Assembly (NCBI GenBank): GCA_017442645.1
Contig: JAFRZH010000008.1
Location: 1 to 48,565, forward strand
Source: a bacterium
GTDB lineage: Bacteria > Patescibacteria > JAEDAM01 > Absconditabacterales > Absconditicoccaceae
Direction of reading: 5' to 3'
DNA: 48,565 bases
In this document: positions 21,511 through 31,667 of the stretch, one piece after another
Layout of the letters: each line of letters begins with the position of its first letter
How positions within the stretch are numbered: position 1 is the first letter of the stretch
Program-made: the position numbers and the translations under genes
Notes under the pieces: model-generated
Told to the model about the DNA's origin: nothing
Database searches by the model: none
Seen by the model: the letters and a program-made list of their open reading frames with translations, nothing else

Positions 21511-23037
21511 TTATTTCTCAGTAGACAAATAAATCTTCTTTTTCTCCTTCTCCCACATTCCAATACTCATTCCATACAAAAGAAAGAAAGGATAAACCAC
21601 CATTCTATCAGTCAAACTATGCAAAACCATTCCTTCCATACAGAGTCAAACCAATCAAATTCCTGCTCAAATAACGGTAAAATAAAGCAATTCTTGAAAT
21701 TTTGTTTTCTTACAAGAATGATATTTTTTCCAAGTGACAAAAGAATACCATACCATCCACAAAAGACAACATCCTCGTCCCAAAAGTCCAAAAATACCAT
21801 ATTCCATTAGAATTTGAAGATATTGATTTTCAGGATTATACCCAAAGGTTTTGATATCATATTGATTATTGATTTTTCTAATCGTTTCACAACGTTCATC
21901 AGGATGTTTTTCTGAGAAAGAAAATTCCAAAGGATTTTCCAAACCAACTAAATCTCTCGCACAAAGCTGATGAGAAGCCGGTCCTGCGTATCAAATTCCC
22001 CATCAAGAGAACAATTTTTCTTTAGCCAATTTCCACCCTTCTACGATCAAAATCACATGTCAAGTATTGGAATAATCTCTCGCAAAAATACCTCTTCCCA
22101 CATAAGCAACTCCAACACCTCCAATCAAACAAATAATCAAAATTTTCAATAAATGCTGCTTAAAAAATTTCCAATTAAGAAGAACAATAACCGCAACCAA
22201 TTCAAGAATCCATAAAGCCAAAGCAGCTCTCGACCAAGTAGAAAAGACAAGAAGTCCATAAAGAAAAGTTAAAAAAATCTGAGAGAATCTCTTGTTTTTT
22301 CTCAAGAAAACAAAGAAAAAGAAAGGGAAAAAAGCAACCAACCAAAATCAAAACGTAATAGGTCTCTCAAAAAGAAACGAATTTCTCACATAACTATTTT
22401 CAAAATGAGGATAAATATTGGTATAATATGCTGCTGGAGGAGCTTGTCAAACCAAAGCTTCTGGAGTATAAGGAGAATATCAAAGATGCCTCAACCATTG
22501 AGGACCAAAATAGACAACAAACCACCAAAAAATTCATAACCACAAAACCCAACGAATCATTTTACGATAAAAAGAAAGGACATCTTCATCTTTTTCAGTA
22601 AAATAAAAATACCCCAGTCCTATTCCAATCCCCAAAATCCATAAAGGTAATAAATCATATTTAAAAGAAAGAAAAAAAGCTTTAAAAGCTGAATGCTGAA
22701 ATAAGAAAGCAATCAAAATACAGAGCAAAGTCGTTCCAATTAAAAGCACTACAAACTGCCATAAACTATACGTTTTGAAACATTGAAAAAGAGACGAGAA
22801 AGTCAGATTTTTGTTCTCTTTTTTTAAATCAGCAAGATAACGAGGAAGTTGAGAAAGTAAAGTATACAAAACCACTCCCCCAAAAAGAAGAATCAAAAAT
22901 TCTTTCCACATCCACACAAAAGTCCAAATTCAACCTGTATATTCCAATTTATAAGTAATATAGGTTTGTAAAAAAAATTGAACCATTAATCATAAAAAAA
23001 ACAATTTACAAGCTCATTTTATAATTTTTTTCACCAT
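21511..23037 (-). CDS. O-antigen ligase/polymerase-like (Wzy_C) membrane protein
   Basis: A 508-residue multi-spanning membrane protein with about 10-12 hydrophobic segments. The conserved part is STWSRAALALWILELVAVIV, a central periplasmic loop, and NPENQYLQILMEYGIFGLLG, the pattern of the O-antigen ligase/polymerase family (Asn-x-Tyr-Leu/His-Asn type motif). It probably acts in assembling a surface glycan or glycoprotein sugar chain. About 15 UGA glycines. Two in-frame ATGs compete: 23049, and 23037, which has GGAG at good spacing and was chosen. Confidence 0.75.
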
Positions 23038-23176
23038 TTCATTCTCCATTTCACCAAAAACATGAATAAAGTACTTTACTTATACGTTTTGAGGGTGTTT
23101 TTTCAATAAGAAAATAAGAAAGGGAAAATGATCATTGAAAATAATCATGATTCTACCTACAAATACCACTAAATAT

Positions 23177-23205
23177 TTGACAAACAAAGGAGTTCTGAAT
23201 ATACT
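23177..23205 (+). promoter_or_regulatory. Promoter that decides the start of the 315-residue protein
   Basis: TTGACA (23177-23182), 17-base spacer, TATACT (23200-23205). The first in-frame ATG (23209) would lie at or before the transcript start, so the ATG at 23239 is preferred. Confidence 0.7.
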
Positions 23206-23238
23206 TAGATGATTTTATCACTAAAAACAAAAAACAAA

Positions 23239-24186
23239 ATGAATAATGGGATCTTTTTATACACAGAATATCTCAAGAATATTCAAAATCAATTAAAAAG
23301 TTACCTTGAAACTGGAAAAAAATATTATATTGAAATGGAGGGAAACGCATTAAATCAAAATTCATTTCACGCATTATTAGAAGATTTTCCTACCAATGCC
23401 TACCAAGAAATATTCAAAGACTTCAAAGACGATTTAGATATTTATATTTGTATCAAATCAGAAACCATCATCAAAAAGTATTTGGAAAACAACGATACAC
23501 TTCACGATGAAATAGTAACAAACTTAAAAAAAATGGAACACATTTTCTGAAAAAAGCCAAATCTTGTCATCAATTTCATCGATATTGAAAATATGTATGA
23601 TGTAGTATTTAATTTTGCTACTTCATTCCAAAAAATAGGGTATAAAACCTGGGAAAAATATAAAATCAAAAAATTAGATTTCCATGTAGACAATATTTTT
23701 ACAGATATTGCAATGGAAAATGACGATCACATTCCTGCTATGAAAAATATCAACATTATGTTCAATTTTGAACCACAATCTGGAAGATTTTTAACAAGTT
23801 TAACTCAAATTTATCTCGATCGTGATATTGGAATCGATGCGGAATATCGTTCATTTTCTCCTCTCTGTAATTTAGATCTCAACCAAAATCATCCTCTCAA
23901 TCTTTTGGGAGAAGCACGATTTATTCAATACCTCTCAGAATATCAAGAAGAAAAAAAAGAAACCTTTTATGAAAAACTTATGACCGAAAGAGAGTTTGTA
24001 AAAAAATGTTACCAAGCTCTCTGAAAAGAAATCCCTGCAAGTTTCTCACTAGGAGCTATTGAAGAAAAATTTCTTACCTTAGACACGATCATCGAAGTAT
24101 TCAAAAAAAGATGTGAAGATCTCAAACATCATCGAAAAGGAACGAGCTACGAAAAATCTCTACAACTTTTAACCAATCAAATCTAA
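23239..24186 (+). CDS. Hypothetical soluble protein
   Basis: A 315-residue protein with no signal peptide or membrane helix. The middle contains FIDIENMYDVVFNFATSFQ, NINIMFNFEPQSGRF and IYLDRDIGIDAEYR, which look like a folded enzyme-type core, but I recognise no family. Few UGA codons (two). The frame runs ten codons further upstream to 23209, which I rejected from the promoter position. Its stop codon overlaps the stop codon of the convergent gene by two bases. Confidence 0.65.
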
Positions 24187-24983
24187 ACTCCTCCATTCAT
24201 TTTCGAATCTATCGAAAGAATATATTTCCCTTGAAAAAGGGTAACTAAAAAAGTTGAAATTTCCCCATCTGAAAATCCTTGTTTTTGGAGGGATTTTTTT
24301 ATAATTTCAATCATTGCATCAATCTGTACTTGAATTTCTTCTGCATTTTGAGGAGAAACTTGCTCCATAATCTTTTTTTCCTCACATTTTTTCAAAATTG
24401 CTTGAGAAAATTCATGTAATTCTTTATTAATAGTCATCAATTTTTCCTCAGATCATTGGTGAGAAGACAACTCTTTCCCTCTTATTTTACCCATTTTCCA
24501 AATATGAGTTAAATCTCCTTGAGAGAGCATTTCTACCAAGGTTTCTATATCTCAAGCATCTTCCACATATTTTTCCAAAAGATCATAACACTGAGTTTCT
24601 AGTAAATCTTTGATAGTATAATAAGATTCTAATTCTTCTGGAGAAAGATTCTCGGGATTTTGGCTGTATTGTACATAATTTTCAAAAACCTGATAAACCT
24701 TTTCAGGAAAATACCATCACTTTTCCCTTCTAAGTTTAGCAATATCAGAGGTTTCATGAAAAACATTGGTAATTCATTTTCTTATCAAAGAAAAAATCTT
24801 CTTCTGCTCTAAAGGACTATAAAAATTTTTACAAAAAAGATCTCTAAGAGTTTTTCTTGCTTTTTGAATAGTAGTTTTGGACGACTGAGGATTTTTTAGA
24901 TCAATAACCCCATTAATAAAAGCATCATAATCTTGAGACGAAAAATAATATTCTTCATAATTTAAGTCTTTTTTTTGAGACAT
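24183..24983 (-). CDS. Hypothetical helical protein
   Basis: A 266-residue acidic, largely helical protein without membrane segments (KTTIQKARKTLRDLF, EELESYYTIKDLLETQ, EEIQVQIDAMIEIIKKS). Four UGA glycines join three open pieces. No domain recognised. Its TAG (24183-24185, minus) and the TAA of the plus-strand neighbour (24184-24186) overlap. Confidence 0.6.
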
Positions 24984-25029
24984 TTTTACAAAAAAAACAC
25001 AAATAAAACGTTATTCCATATTGAAGAAT

Positions 25030-25058
25030 ATATATAAAGATTAACACACTTATGTCAA
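25030..25058 (-). promoter_or_regulatory. Promoter for the 266-residue helical protein
   Basis: On the minus strand TTGACA (25058-25053), 16-17-base spacer and TATATA (about 25036-25031). Confidence 0.55.
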
Positions 25059-25099
25059 GTTATTTTTTAATTTAAAAACAAAAAGAGAATTTTACAAAA

Positions 25100-25146
25100 A
25101 ATAAAAAAAATCTGACTCTCAAACAAAGAATCAGACTATTTTTTAA
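25100..25146 (-). terminator. Terminator from an inverted TCTGA motif pair
   Basis: AAAAATCTGACTCT and AATCAGACTATTTTTT form the arms around an ACAAAG loop. It lies just after the stop of the minus-strand membrane protein gene at 25143. The same arms and loop recur nearly unchanged at 26881-26916. Confidence 0.65.
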
Positions 25147-25613
25147 ATAGAACAATGATTATGAATTAGACAAGTAAAAATATATCCTATTGGTCAAAAT
25201 CCATCTGAAATCATAGGTCCATAAAATACAAGAAAACATCATTGAACTAATAATAAGAGAATAACAAGTTTTTTTGTCCATGAAGCAGTTTTTTTCGTAA
25301 AAAGCACTCCTAAAGTTATCAGAGAAACTAAAATTCAGATACAAAAATATCGATCAGGGAATGTAGTCAAAATCCCTTTATAAAAAAAATTAAAAGGAAC
25401 TTCTTTAGCTGTTTCTATAATTAAATTTTGATTAGGGGAATTTTGACTTAAAATATAAGATTCTCAAACTAAGCTAAAATTTTCAAAGGAAAAGAAATGA
25501 CCTTTATCAAAAAAAATAAAAAAGAAAAGAAACAATCCCATAACAACGTATAAAACAAAAAATCAAAGAAAAACTTGTAGAGGTCAAAAATATTTTTTTA
25601 CGGTTTCTTCCAT
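25143..25613 (-). CDS. Hypothetical membrane protein
   Basis: A 156-residue protein with about four hydrophobic segments: FFVLYVVMGLFLFFFIFF, FCIGILVSLITLGVLF, LVILLLLVQGCFLVFYG and a C-terminal IGYIFTCLI. A soluble loop of about 40 residues follows the first segment. Seven UGA glycines. No family recognised. It is in line with another small membrane protein gene upstream. Confidence 0.6.
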
Positions 25614-25631
25614 TTTACAGATTTATTTTAA

Positions 25632-26012
25632 CTAAAAAATTACATAAAGACAAACAATAATGACAAAAATACAACAAAGAGGTACAAAAGAAAACAATGT
25701 TAAATTTCATTGTTTTCTCTGGTAAAAATAAGTCACTCCAATTAATATAAGGGTAAAAATCATTCCTCAAAGCAGATATTTTTCATAAGCTTGATTAAAA
25801 AATTGTTGAATAATTTCAAGAAACATTGTATAAAGTTCATCTCCTATTTCTTCTTGTTTCGCAAAAAAAGATAACGAAGTTGCAATTCTTTGAGATTTGA
25901 ATTCAGCACAAGTTTGCAACACGGTTCCATAAATAACAGTTCCAATAAGAAGATACATTCAAGCGAGATTAGTCATGCATCGACTAAAAGAAGAAATTTT
26001 TGATTGATTCAT
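25632..26012 (-). CDS. Hypothetical small membrane protein
   Basis: A 126-residue protein with hydrophobic stretches near residues 18-35 (MYLLIGTVIYGTVL), 82-97 (MIFTLILIGVTYFY) and the C-terminus (FVPLCCIFVIIVCLYVIF), with a soluble region between the first two. Three UGA glycines. Probably co-transcribed with the next minus-strand membrane protein gene, 18 bases away. Function unknown. Confidence 0.55.
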
Positions 26013-26163
26013 AAAATAAGGCTAATAAAATAAATTATATCTTTATATTATAGCTTTTTTATAGGTAAAGACAAATAATTACTTAAGTTTTCTGTCATCA
26101 AATCGTTTTTTTTAAATTTAAAATTTTAACATAGAGAAATAATCATGATTACAAAACAAAAAG

Positions 26164-26393
26164 AGAAATAATTCCTCGATAGATTTTATTTCTCCGGTGA
26201 GGTAAAACTCTGAATCAGAGAAAACTTCAATCATAAATGTTTTTATTTATGATGGGCTGGATATAGTCCCCGTTACTCAGTCTTTTTAGACATTTATCCC
26301 TCCGAAGAATTAGAAAATTTCGAAAAAAATGAAACAGCAGGTAAAGAAAGCTGATATTTCAAAAACAGAGGTAATTCTTTACCAAAAACCTCT
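26164..26393 (+). ncRNA. Candidate structured RNA or leader with a terminal pseudoknot
   Basis: A non-coding stretch rich in pairings. AGAAATAA (26164) pairs with TTATTTCT (26186). GGTGAGGTAAA (26196) pairs imperfectly with TTTATCCCTCC (26293) and encloses CTCTG/CAGAG, the strong hairpin ATCATAAAT/ATTTATGAT (26230-26253), a GGG/CCC element containing GATATAGTCC, and GTCT/AGAC. Then comes an H-type pseudoknot: GGTAAAGAA (26340) with TTCTTTACC (26375), interlocked with AGAGGT (26367) and ACCTCT (26388). It ends 17 bases before the ATG of the lipoprotein gene. I do not recognise a known riboswitch or ribozyme class. Confidence 0.5.
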
Positions 26394-26410
26394 ACAAAAA
26401 TAAAAATCAA

Positions 26411-26845
26411 ATGAAAGATTTGTTAATTATTATTTTTTTCTTAACAGGCTGTTTGTTTATAGCTTGTGAAAAAAGCGATCTAACTGAAGCCATGGATATT
26501 AACAATAGTGTTAATACAATTGAAACTTCTCTTTCAAAATCTTCGAAACTATCAGAGTCAAGAACTATTCGTCTCGTGGGACATAATTACTTTAAAATTC
26601 CTAAAGGAACAAAAAAGATTTATGTTTCCTTTGGGAGTCGAAAAACTTATACAATTGGTTGTACAATATCGGAATTCTTAAACGGACACCACAACCTAGG
26701 AAACAAAAGTTATAGTATTTCTTCAAATGGAAGCATAACAAAAACAGTGCAAAATACAACTGATGAAATCGATTTAGATATTTCTTGTTCAGATGTATTT
26801 TTAGGAACATTTCCATCCGCATTAGAAGTAACAGTTGGATACTAA
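26411..26845 (+). CDS. Hypothetical lipoprotein downstream of the structured RNA
   Basis: A 144-residue protein with a lipoprotein signal (LIIIFFLTGCLFIAC; acceptor Cys at residue 19), a Ser/Asn linker and a small beta-rich domain (RTIRLVGHNYFKIP, KKIYVSFGSRK, LEVTVGY) with two cysteines. Its ten or so glycines are all GGN and none is UGA, unlike most neighbours. That and the Bacteroidota-like look of the N-terminus could mean recent transfer, though ten codons are few. There is no clear Shine-Dalgarno. Confidence 0.65.
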   Translation: MKDLLIIIFFLTGCLFIACEKSDLTEAMDINNSVNTIETSLSKSSKLSESRTIRLVGHNYFKIPKGTKKIYVSFGSRKTYTIGCTISEFLNGHHNLGNKSYSISSNGSITKTVQNTTDEIDLDISCSDVFLGTFPSALEVTVGY

Positions 26846-26857
26846 CACAGTCTCTTG

Positions 26858-26882
26858 CCCCTATAATATAGGGGCTTTTTTA
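26858..26882 (+). terminator. Intrinsic terminator of the lipoprotein gene
   Basis: GCCCCTAT and ATAGGGGC with a short AAT loop, then TTTTTT. Confidence 0.85.
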
Positions 26883-26916
26883 AAAATCTGACTCTCAAAC
26901 AAAGAATCAGATTTCA
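26881..26916 (-). terminator. Inverted TCTGA motif hairpin
   Basis: AAAAATCTGACTCT, loop ACAAAG, then AATCAGATTTC. It follows the stop of the minus-strand membrane protein gene (26922) and immediately abuts the plus-strand terminator. Confidence 0.55.
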
Positions 26917-26921
26917 AAAAA

Positions 26922-27353
26922 CTACAATTCATATTTCGTGACAGAAGAGGAATCTTTATTGAGAGACGAAAAATCAGGTTTTTGTCCATTTGGATAATTG
27001 GTAACAATCATCGCAATCAAATCTGCTGTCGTACTTACAATATCTCAAATTTTATTAAATACATTTTTGACCGTATATTTACTCGTATCTACACTTTCTG
27101 ATGCAAAAAGTTTCATAACATAAGGTCCTACAAAAAGAAGCATAATCGTAAGGAATAAACCAATTACCATATAACGAATCGTATCTCACGCTTTTTTAAT
27201 TTTATCTTCCGCACCATTAGAGAAAATAAACAGGAAAATAGCACGAAAAAAAGCATAAATACACCCCAAAAAGACAATCAAAATAATAATTGCTAAAGCA
27301 AAAAGAATAATATCTTCTGAAGTTTTAAAAAGATTATTAAAGACTTCCGGCAT
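26922..27353 (-). CDS. Small membrane protein resembling VirB2/TrbC-type proteins
   Basis: A 143-residue protein with two hydrophobic helices, IILFALAIIILIVFLGCIYAFF-like near residues 14-35 and IRYMVIGLFLTIMLLFV near 62-80. They are separated by SNGAEDKIKKAGDT, similar in position and character to the AGGDD..K..GKxxxKKAA loop of the three pilin-like proteins. It lacks a signal peptide and has a 60-residue polar tail. I infer distant membership of the same two-helix class; no function is established. Confidence 0.6.
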
Positions 27354-27387
27354 TTCATAATATTAAGACATAAAAATATATGAAAAA

Positions 27388-27411
27388 GAAAAGCCCCTAA
27401 TCAAGGGCTCA
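27388..27411 (-). terminator. Terminator after rpsP
   Basis: On the minus strand GAGCCC, loop TTGATTA, GGGGCTTTTC: a GC-rich stem with a T-run just downstream of the S16 stop. Confidence 0.7.
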
Positions 27412-27417
27412 TACTTT

Positions 27418-27714
27418 TTATTTTTTCTCATTCTTTTTTACTCCTTTTCTCTCAACTTCTTTATAAAATTTCTTAAACATTTCATCATTTGTCTCTTTGA
27501 AGAGTAATTTTGCAACTCTTTCTGAAACTTGAGCTCCTTTTGAAATATATTCTCTAATACTATCTACATTTGCCGTAAATACATGTTTAAGAGGATCATA
27601 AGAACCTAACACTTCCATATATCCACATTTTGCAGGTTTTGTATGTTCTGTAAGAACTACTCTATAAAAAGGTCTCTTACTTCTTCCATGTCTTGAAAGT
27701 CTAATGGTTAACAT
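27418..27714 (-). CDS. rpsP: 30S ribosomal protein S16
   Basis: A 98-residue ribosomal protein. The S16 N-terminus is obvious: MLTIRLSRHGRSKRPFYRVVL, then LGSYDP, and a basic C-terminus. All glycines are GGN codons; no UGA is used, as in the neighbouring L33 gene. It follows rpmG on the same strand. Confidence 0.96.
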   Translation of the reverse strand: MLTIRLSRHGRSKRPFYRVVLTEHTKPAKCGYMEVLGSYDPLKHVFTANVDSIREYISKGAQVSERVAKLLFKETNDEMFKKFYKEVERKGVKKNEKK

Positions 27715-27742
27715 TCTTTACTACTAAATAATATAAAATAAA

Positions 27743-27919
27743 TTATTTTAATTTTTCTCTAGAATTGTGAACTGTAGCTTTTCTACAATGTTTACAATAT
27801 TTATGTAAAGAAATCTTTGGTTTTACTGCTTTATTGATAGAAGTGTAATAATTGGTTGCTTTACATTCTTCACATACAAGAGCTACAGTAATCACTCCTC
27901 CTTTCTTTTTTGCTGCCAT
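27743..27919 (-). CDS. rpmG: 50S ribosomal protein L33
   Basis: A 58-residue protein beginning MAAKKKGGVITVALVCEEC, with the paired CxxC motifs CEEC and CKHC of the zinc-ribbon L33 form, and the usual NYYTSINKA middle. No UGA codons. It precedes rpsP by 28 bases on the minus strand. Confidence 0.92.
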   Translation of the reverse strand: MAAKKKGGVITVALVCEECKATNYYTSINKAVKPKISLHKYCKHCRKATVHNSREKLK

Positions 27920-27972
27920 TAAGCGTTAATTACTAAATAAAATATTTGAATGACGATTAGATGATCATACTA

Positions 27973-28046
27973 TGGCGCCAGGTGGACTCGAACCACCGAC
28001 CTCGTCCTTATGAGAGACGCGCTCTAACCGGCTGAGCTATGGAGCC
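27973..28046 (-). tRNA. tRNA-Met (CAU anticodon)
   Basis: Cloverleaf fits: acceptor GGCTCCA/TGGCGCC with one T-C mismatch, D arm GCTC/GAGC, anticodon stem CGTCT/GGACG with loop CTCATAA, T arm GGTGG/CCACC with TTCGAGT. G1-C72 argues against initiator tRNA; elongator Met is likeliest, with lysidine-type Ile as an alternative. CCA is not encoded. Confidence 0.88.
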
Positions 28047-28064
28047 ATTTTATGGATAAACATT

Positions 28065-28151
28065 CGGTGAGGGGGGGATTCGAACCCCCGGACCCTGTTA
28101 CAGGTCGACTCGTTAGCAGTGAGCTGACTTAAGCCTCTCATCCACCTCACC
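28065..28151 (-). tRNA. tRNA-Ser (GCU anticodon)
   Basis: A class II tRNA with acceptor GGTGAGG/CCTCACC, a long variable arm (GACCTGTAACAGGGTC), anticodon loop CTGCTAA and T arm GGGGG/CCCCC with TTCGAAT. CCA is not encoded. Confidence 0.88.
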
Positions 28152-28252
28152 AAAATAATATCACATTCCATTTATAAAGAAATTGTATTGTTTTTCAAGA
28201 GAAAAAAGATATTTTTTAATCAGACTTTTATTCTTTTTTAAAAAAGAAAAAA

Positions 28253-28843
28253 ATGGATGAGTTAAATATTTGAACGATTGAAACTGGAGAATCAGGGAAC
28301 AACTCAGCAGAAGGAGTAAACGAACAAGACATTCAAAGAGTCCAAGAAGAAGCTAGACAAATCAAACAAGTAGCTCAACAGCTCAAAAAAAACAAAGCAG
28401 CAAACGGTCAATTTGCTGGATTTCTAAGTTTTTTAATGAAGACTTTGGATGATGAAATTATAACCCAAATCTATGATACTTTTTATATGACAACTGATAC
28501 CAAAACAGGGATTACGTACCTAAGAAAAAACGCGAATTACATTGTTATTTGTGGTATTTTCTTCCCCTTTTTCAGAGAAGAAGCAAGCAAATACAATCTC
28601 CATAAACTATTTTGACCTCTCCTCCCCAACGATTTAACCATAAAATCTTACCTCAAATATCTCCAATCAATTTCCAATAAATACCACGATAATATTCCAT
28701 TAAAACAAGATCACCTCATTCATCTTTTATTTTTAATTTTTCAAAAATACCTTTTCAATTGCAACGATGCACCAAAATTAAAAGAATGAGAAAATCCTGA
28801 ACTTTCTTACAAAAATCTTATTACGCAATATTTGAACGAATAA
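28253..28843 (+). CDS. Hypothetical protein
   Basis: A 196-residue protein. The N-terminal 60 residues are polar and helical (EEARQIKQVAQQLKKNKAA); the rest is a mixed helical domain with aromatic residues (YDTFYMTTDTKTGITYL, HHLIHLLFLIFQKYLF-like). Hydrophobic patches are too polar for clear membrane helices. Three UGA glycines. First of three consecutive plus-strand unknown genes. Confidence 0.6.
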
Positions 28844-28914
28844 AATCGAAAACAACAATTTGTTATTTTAAAAGTTTTTCATTATAATTAAATGAAACTT
28901 TTATTTTGCAATTG

Positions 28915-29271
28915 ATGATGAAAATTTTAGAAGCCACTTTTGATCCTAAAACTCAATGAATTGCTTATGCAGAATTAGCAAAAGAGTTCTGAAGTCAGAT
29001 TTTTTCGGTTTTTAATAATAAAGAAAAACATATCAAGATCGCATTCTTTATCATCAAAGATGAAGAACTATGAAAACAAAAATTTTCACCTAAATTTCTA
29101 CAAAACCACAATATAGTACATTTAAAAAAAATTAACCTTAAAACTGCTATCGAAAAAACTGATGAAGAAAGTCCTTTTGGTAAATTTTTAAGAGAAATAG
29201 ATTTAAAAAAGAAAAGAAAAATCAGAAAGTACTCACGATTTCAAAAACTCAAAGATTTTTTTATACATTAA
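28915..29271 (+). CDS. Hypothetical small protein
   Basis: A 118-residue basic protein starting MMKILEATFDPKTQG, with a beta-like core (KHIKIAFFIIKDEE) and a strongly basic tail (DLKKKRKIRKYSRF). Three UGA glycines. Either ATG of the ATGATG pair may start. Function unknown. Confidence 0.5.
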
Positions 29272-29297
29272 AAGTATTTTACTCTATCACAAAAGGC

Positions 29298-29795
29298 ATG
29301 AAATTTGAAAAACTTTCTTATAAAAACCAGAGCGATACTATCAGAATGATCATTTCTGTAAAAAAAGATTGCCATACTGAACGAGATGAAAATACCACAA
29401 AAACATTTGCTCAAAAAATGGCATGAATATTACAAGCAAATGCTTTTAAATGTCAAAAAGACAAAATTACTTTTTTTATTTCAAAAGATTCTCGAAAAGA
29501 AGAACTACAAAAAGAAAAAAATCATATCGAAAAAGAAAAAAAAGCTTCATTACAACAACAATTAAAACAATATCTCAAAAAATACACAAAAAAAATAGAA
29601 AAAAAACACCTCCAACAACTTTACAAAGAAGCACAAACGCTCCAAAATCACTACTACAATAAAAACTGAGAAGAATGGCACAACAAAAATAATGTTCTTA
29701 AAAAGAAACTTAAAGAAAGTTTTTATGAAAATCTCTCCTCATGTTTAGAAAAATTAAACCGTCCACTCTCCATGAGCAAGAGCTCTAAGTTTTAG
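29298..29795 (+). CDS. Hypothetical basic coiled-coil protein
   Basis: A 165-residue Lys-rich protein. The first 55 residues form a mixed domain (SDTIRMIISVKKDCH); residues 60-150 are almost continuous charged helix with coiled-coil character (EELQKEKNHIEKEKK, LKKYTKKIEKKHLQ). Its last 42 bases overlap the end of the convergent minus-strand gene. Two UGA glycines. Confidence 0.5.
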
Positions 29796-30473
29796 ATCTC
29801 ATCACTCTGAAGGAGTAAAAACAAGATACAAACTTTTCCAATCCATTCCAGCATATTCTTCATTAAATCCTGTGAAATGATATTCGATGATTTGACTTTC
29901 TGGGTAAAGAGAAGCAAGATTAACCGTAGTATTTCCACGTGATTGCACTTGTTCATTTTCCAAAATTTCGGGAGCTTGAAGATAATTTTCATCCCAGATA
30001 AATCTCTCATAATATTCATCAAAAGTCATAGAAATAGGATCTCAACTTCCATCCCATTTTCACCACTCTAATATTCCAGAAAAAAGAGAAGAGAAGTCTG
30101 ATTTTTTCTCTTTTTTTATCGTTTGAATACGATCAAGATTTTCCTCATAAGGATAAGGTAAAAAGTCTACCCCATCATCCGCAAGATACTCTGAAAGGGC
30201 TGAAAAATCTTTTTGAGAAAGGAGAGACAAAACACCATTTCAGATTTCTTGTAAATTTTGAGATTTCAAAGGACGTAACTTTAAATCAGAAAGATCTCAA
30301 GCAAAAAAATGAGGGAAATTACCAAAATAATGATAATGTCCCCAAAGTCCAACAAAAAAAACCATAAGTAATCCACAAAAAACACAAAAAACTCTTCTTT
30401 TTAAAGGAGAGATTTCTTTTTTTCTGAAACGTTTTTGAGGAAAATTTCTTTGCGTTTTCTGTATTTTTTGCAT
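29754..30473 (-). CDS. Hypothetical membrane-anchored exported protein
   Basis: A 239-residue protein. A basic N-terminus (KRFRKKEISPLKRR) and one membrane segment (VFCVFCGLLMVFFVGLW) anchor a domain outside the cell: LSLLSQKDFSALSEYLADDG, FLPYPY, GSGDPISMTFDEYYERFI, NEEYAGMDWKSLYLVF, and a C-terminal HGEWTV. Similar domains occur in bacterial lipoproteins of unknown function; I cannot name the family. UGA codons in GSGDP and near the end (EGGD). Convergent with the coiled-coil gene. Confidence 0.62.
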
Positions 30474-30485
30474 TATTCAAGGACA

Positions 30486-31502
30486 TTATTTAAAAAATTT
30501 TTTACAAACTTCTCTAAAAGTACAAGTTTCACATTTTTTTTCACTTAAAGCATCATGAAAGAAATCGGGATCAAGAGGAAGATTCTTTTCGGCATCCCCA
30601 TCTTGGAGAAAGCTTTTCTGTGTTTCAATATCGCTTTTGATTTTAGAAACAATGAAATCGATGTCTTCTTGCTGGATTTTACCTCCATATGCATTCATCG
30701 AATTGAGATAAATTTCATACGCTTCAACATTTACATTGTCCAAGGTTGTCTTTTTCATTTTTAAAAGTTTTTTCAAAGCATAGACTTTCAATTGAGTAGA
30801 AATTTGATCTTGAAGAATGTCTTCTTTCCCAGATTTCCAGTCAAGAATCAAGAATTTTTGATCAGAAAAAATAACTCAAAAATCTGGAACTGCCAAGACA
30901 GAAACATCTTCTAACCCAGGAATCAAAGAAACATCGACATTCATAGAACGAAAAGGTTCTCTTGGAGATTCAATATATACTTGATATCCATCTTCAAAAT
31001 ATCCCTGAATTTTGGTATTTCGAGTACTTTGCATAAAACGATCTAAATTCTCTTGCACTTTTTCAATAGCTTCGGGAAGTTTCTCATCAATATTTTCTCC
31101 ATAAAAATGTTCACTCAATCAAAATTTTCTTTCAAAGAATTTATCATAATCTGAAAAATCCATGCTTTTAGAAAGTAAAAATTCTTCCTCCATTTCCGTT
31201 TTTATCTTGTCTTTAATTTTTTGTACTTGTTCATCACGAAGAGCAGGATTCACATCTCGTTCTTTATAAAAATTTTGAAATAAATGTAAATAATCGGACA
31301 ATAAAAAGTGACTCTTTTCTCCAATCCACATTTCCACACTTTTCAACCTTTTCAAAACACTATTTTGTCTTCAGAGTTCTGGATCTCTTTTTTTGAGATC
31401 AAAATCATAATAATTGAGATAATATTTTCTTTCACATCGTTCTAAAACCGTAATTCTCGTATGAGATCGAGAAAGATTGTGTTTGGGAGAAAAGTTTTTC
31501 AT
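30486..31502 (-). CDS. Second Fe-S PD-(D/E)XK nuclease (RecB/Cas4-like)
   Basis: A 338-residue protein. It opens with SRSHTRITVLERCERKYYLNYY, with the first cluster Cys at about residue 23. The nuclease core around residues 205-225 is LAVPDFGVIFSDQKFLILDWKSGK, giving the PD and D-x-K positions. It ends in CETCTFREVCKKFF. Two UGA glycines, one in PDFG. The plan matches the first gene in the window but the sequences differ widely, so these are not a recent duplication. It lies between an unknown exported protein and comM. Likely role: DNA end processing or recombination. Confidence 0.8.
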
Positions 31503-31667
31503 AACTAGCACAAAAAAACTAAAAGCTACTTCCAAGGTAAGATTTTAACCAAAAAAAACAAGAGATTTTTTATTTTTCTCCTGTATTTTTTTTAATTTCA
31601 AATATTTTCTACTTCTTTCAACTTTCTTTCAACCATCGTCAACGACAGAATTTTGACAGATTTTTCT

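Noticed and set aside
26250..26275. Group I intron core (GATATAGTCC as S element)
   Set aside because: No matching R-element strand (GACTA type) or P3-P8 context is present and no exon junction is visible, so only a resemblance remains.
26340..26393. tmRNA or preQ1-type riboswitch for the pseudoknot
   Set aside because: No tRNA-like ends or tag ORF are nearby, and the loop and tail sequences do not match preQ1 consensus features.
28892..28930. Short ORF MKLLFCN with three tandem UGA codons
   Set aside because: It ends at a TAG after 12 codons; the overlapping ATGATG start at 28915 opens a 118-codon frame instead.
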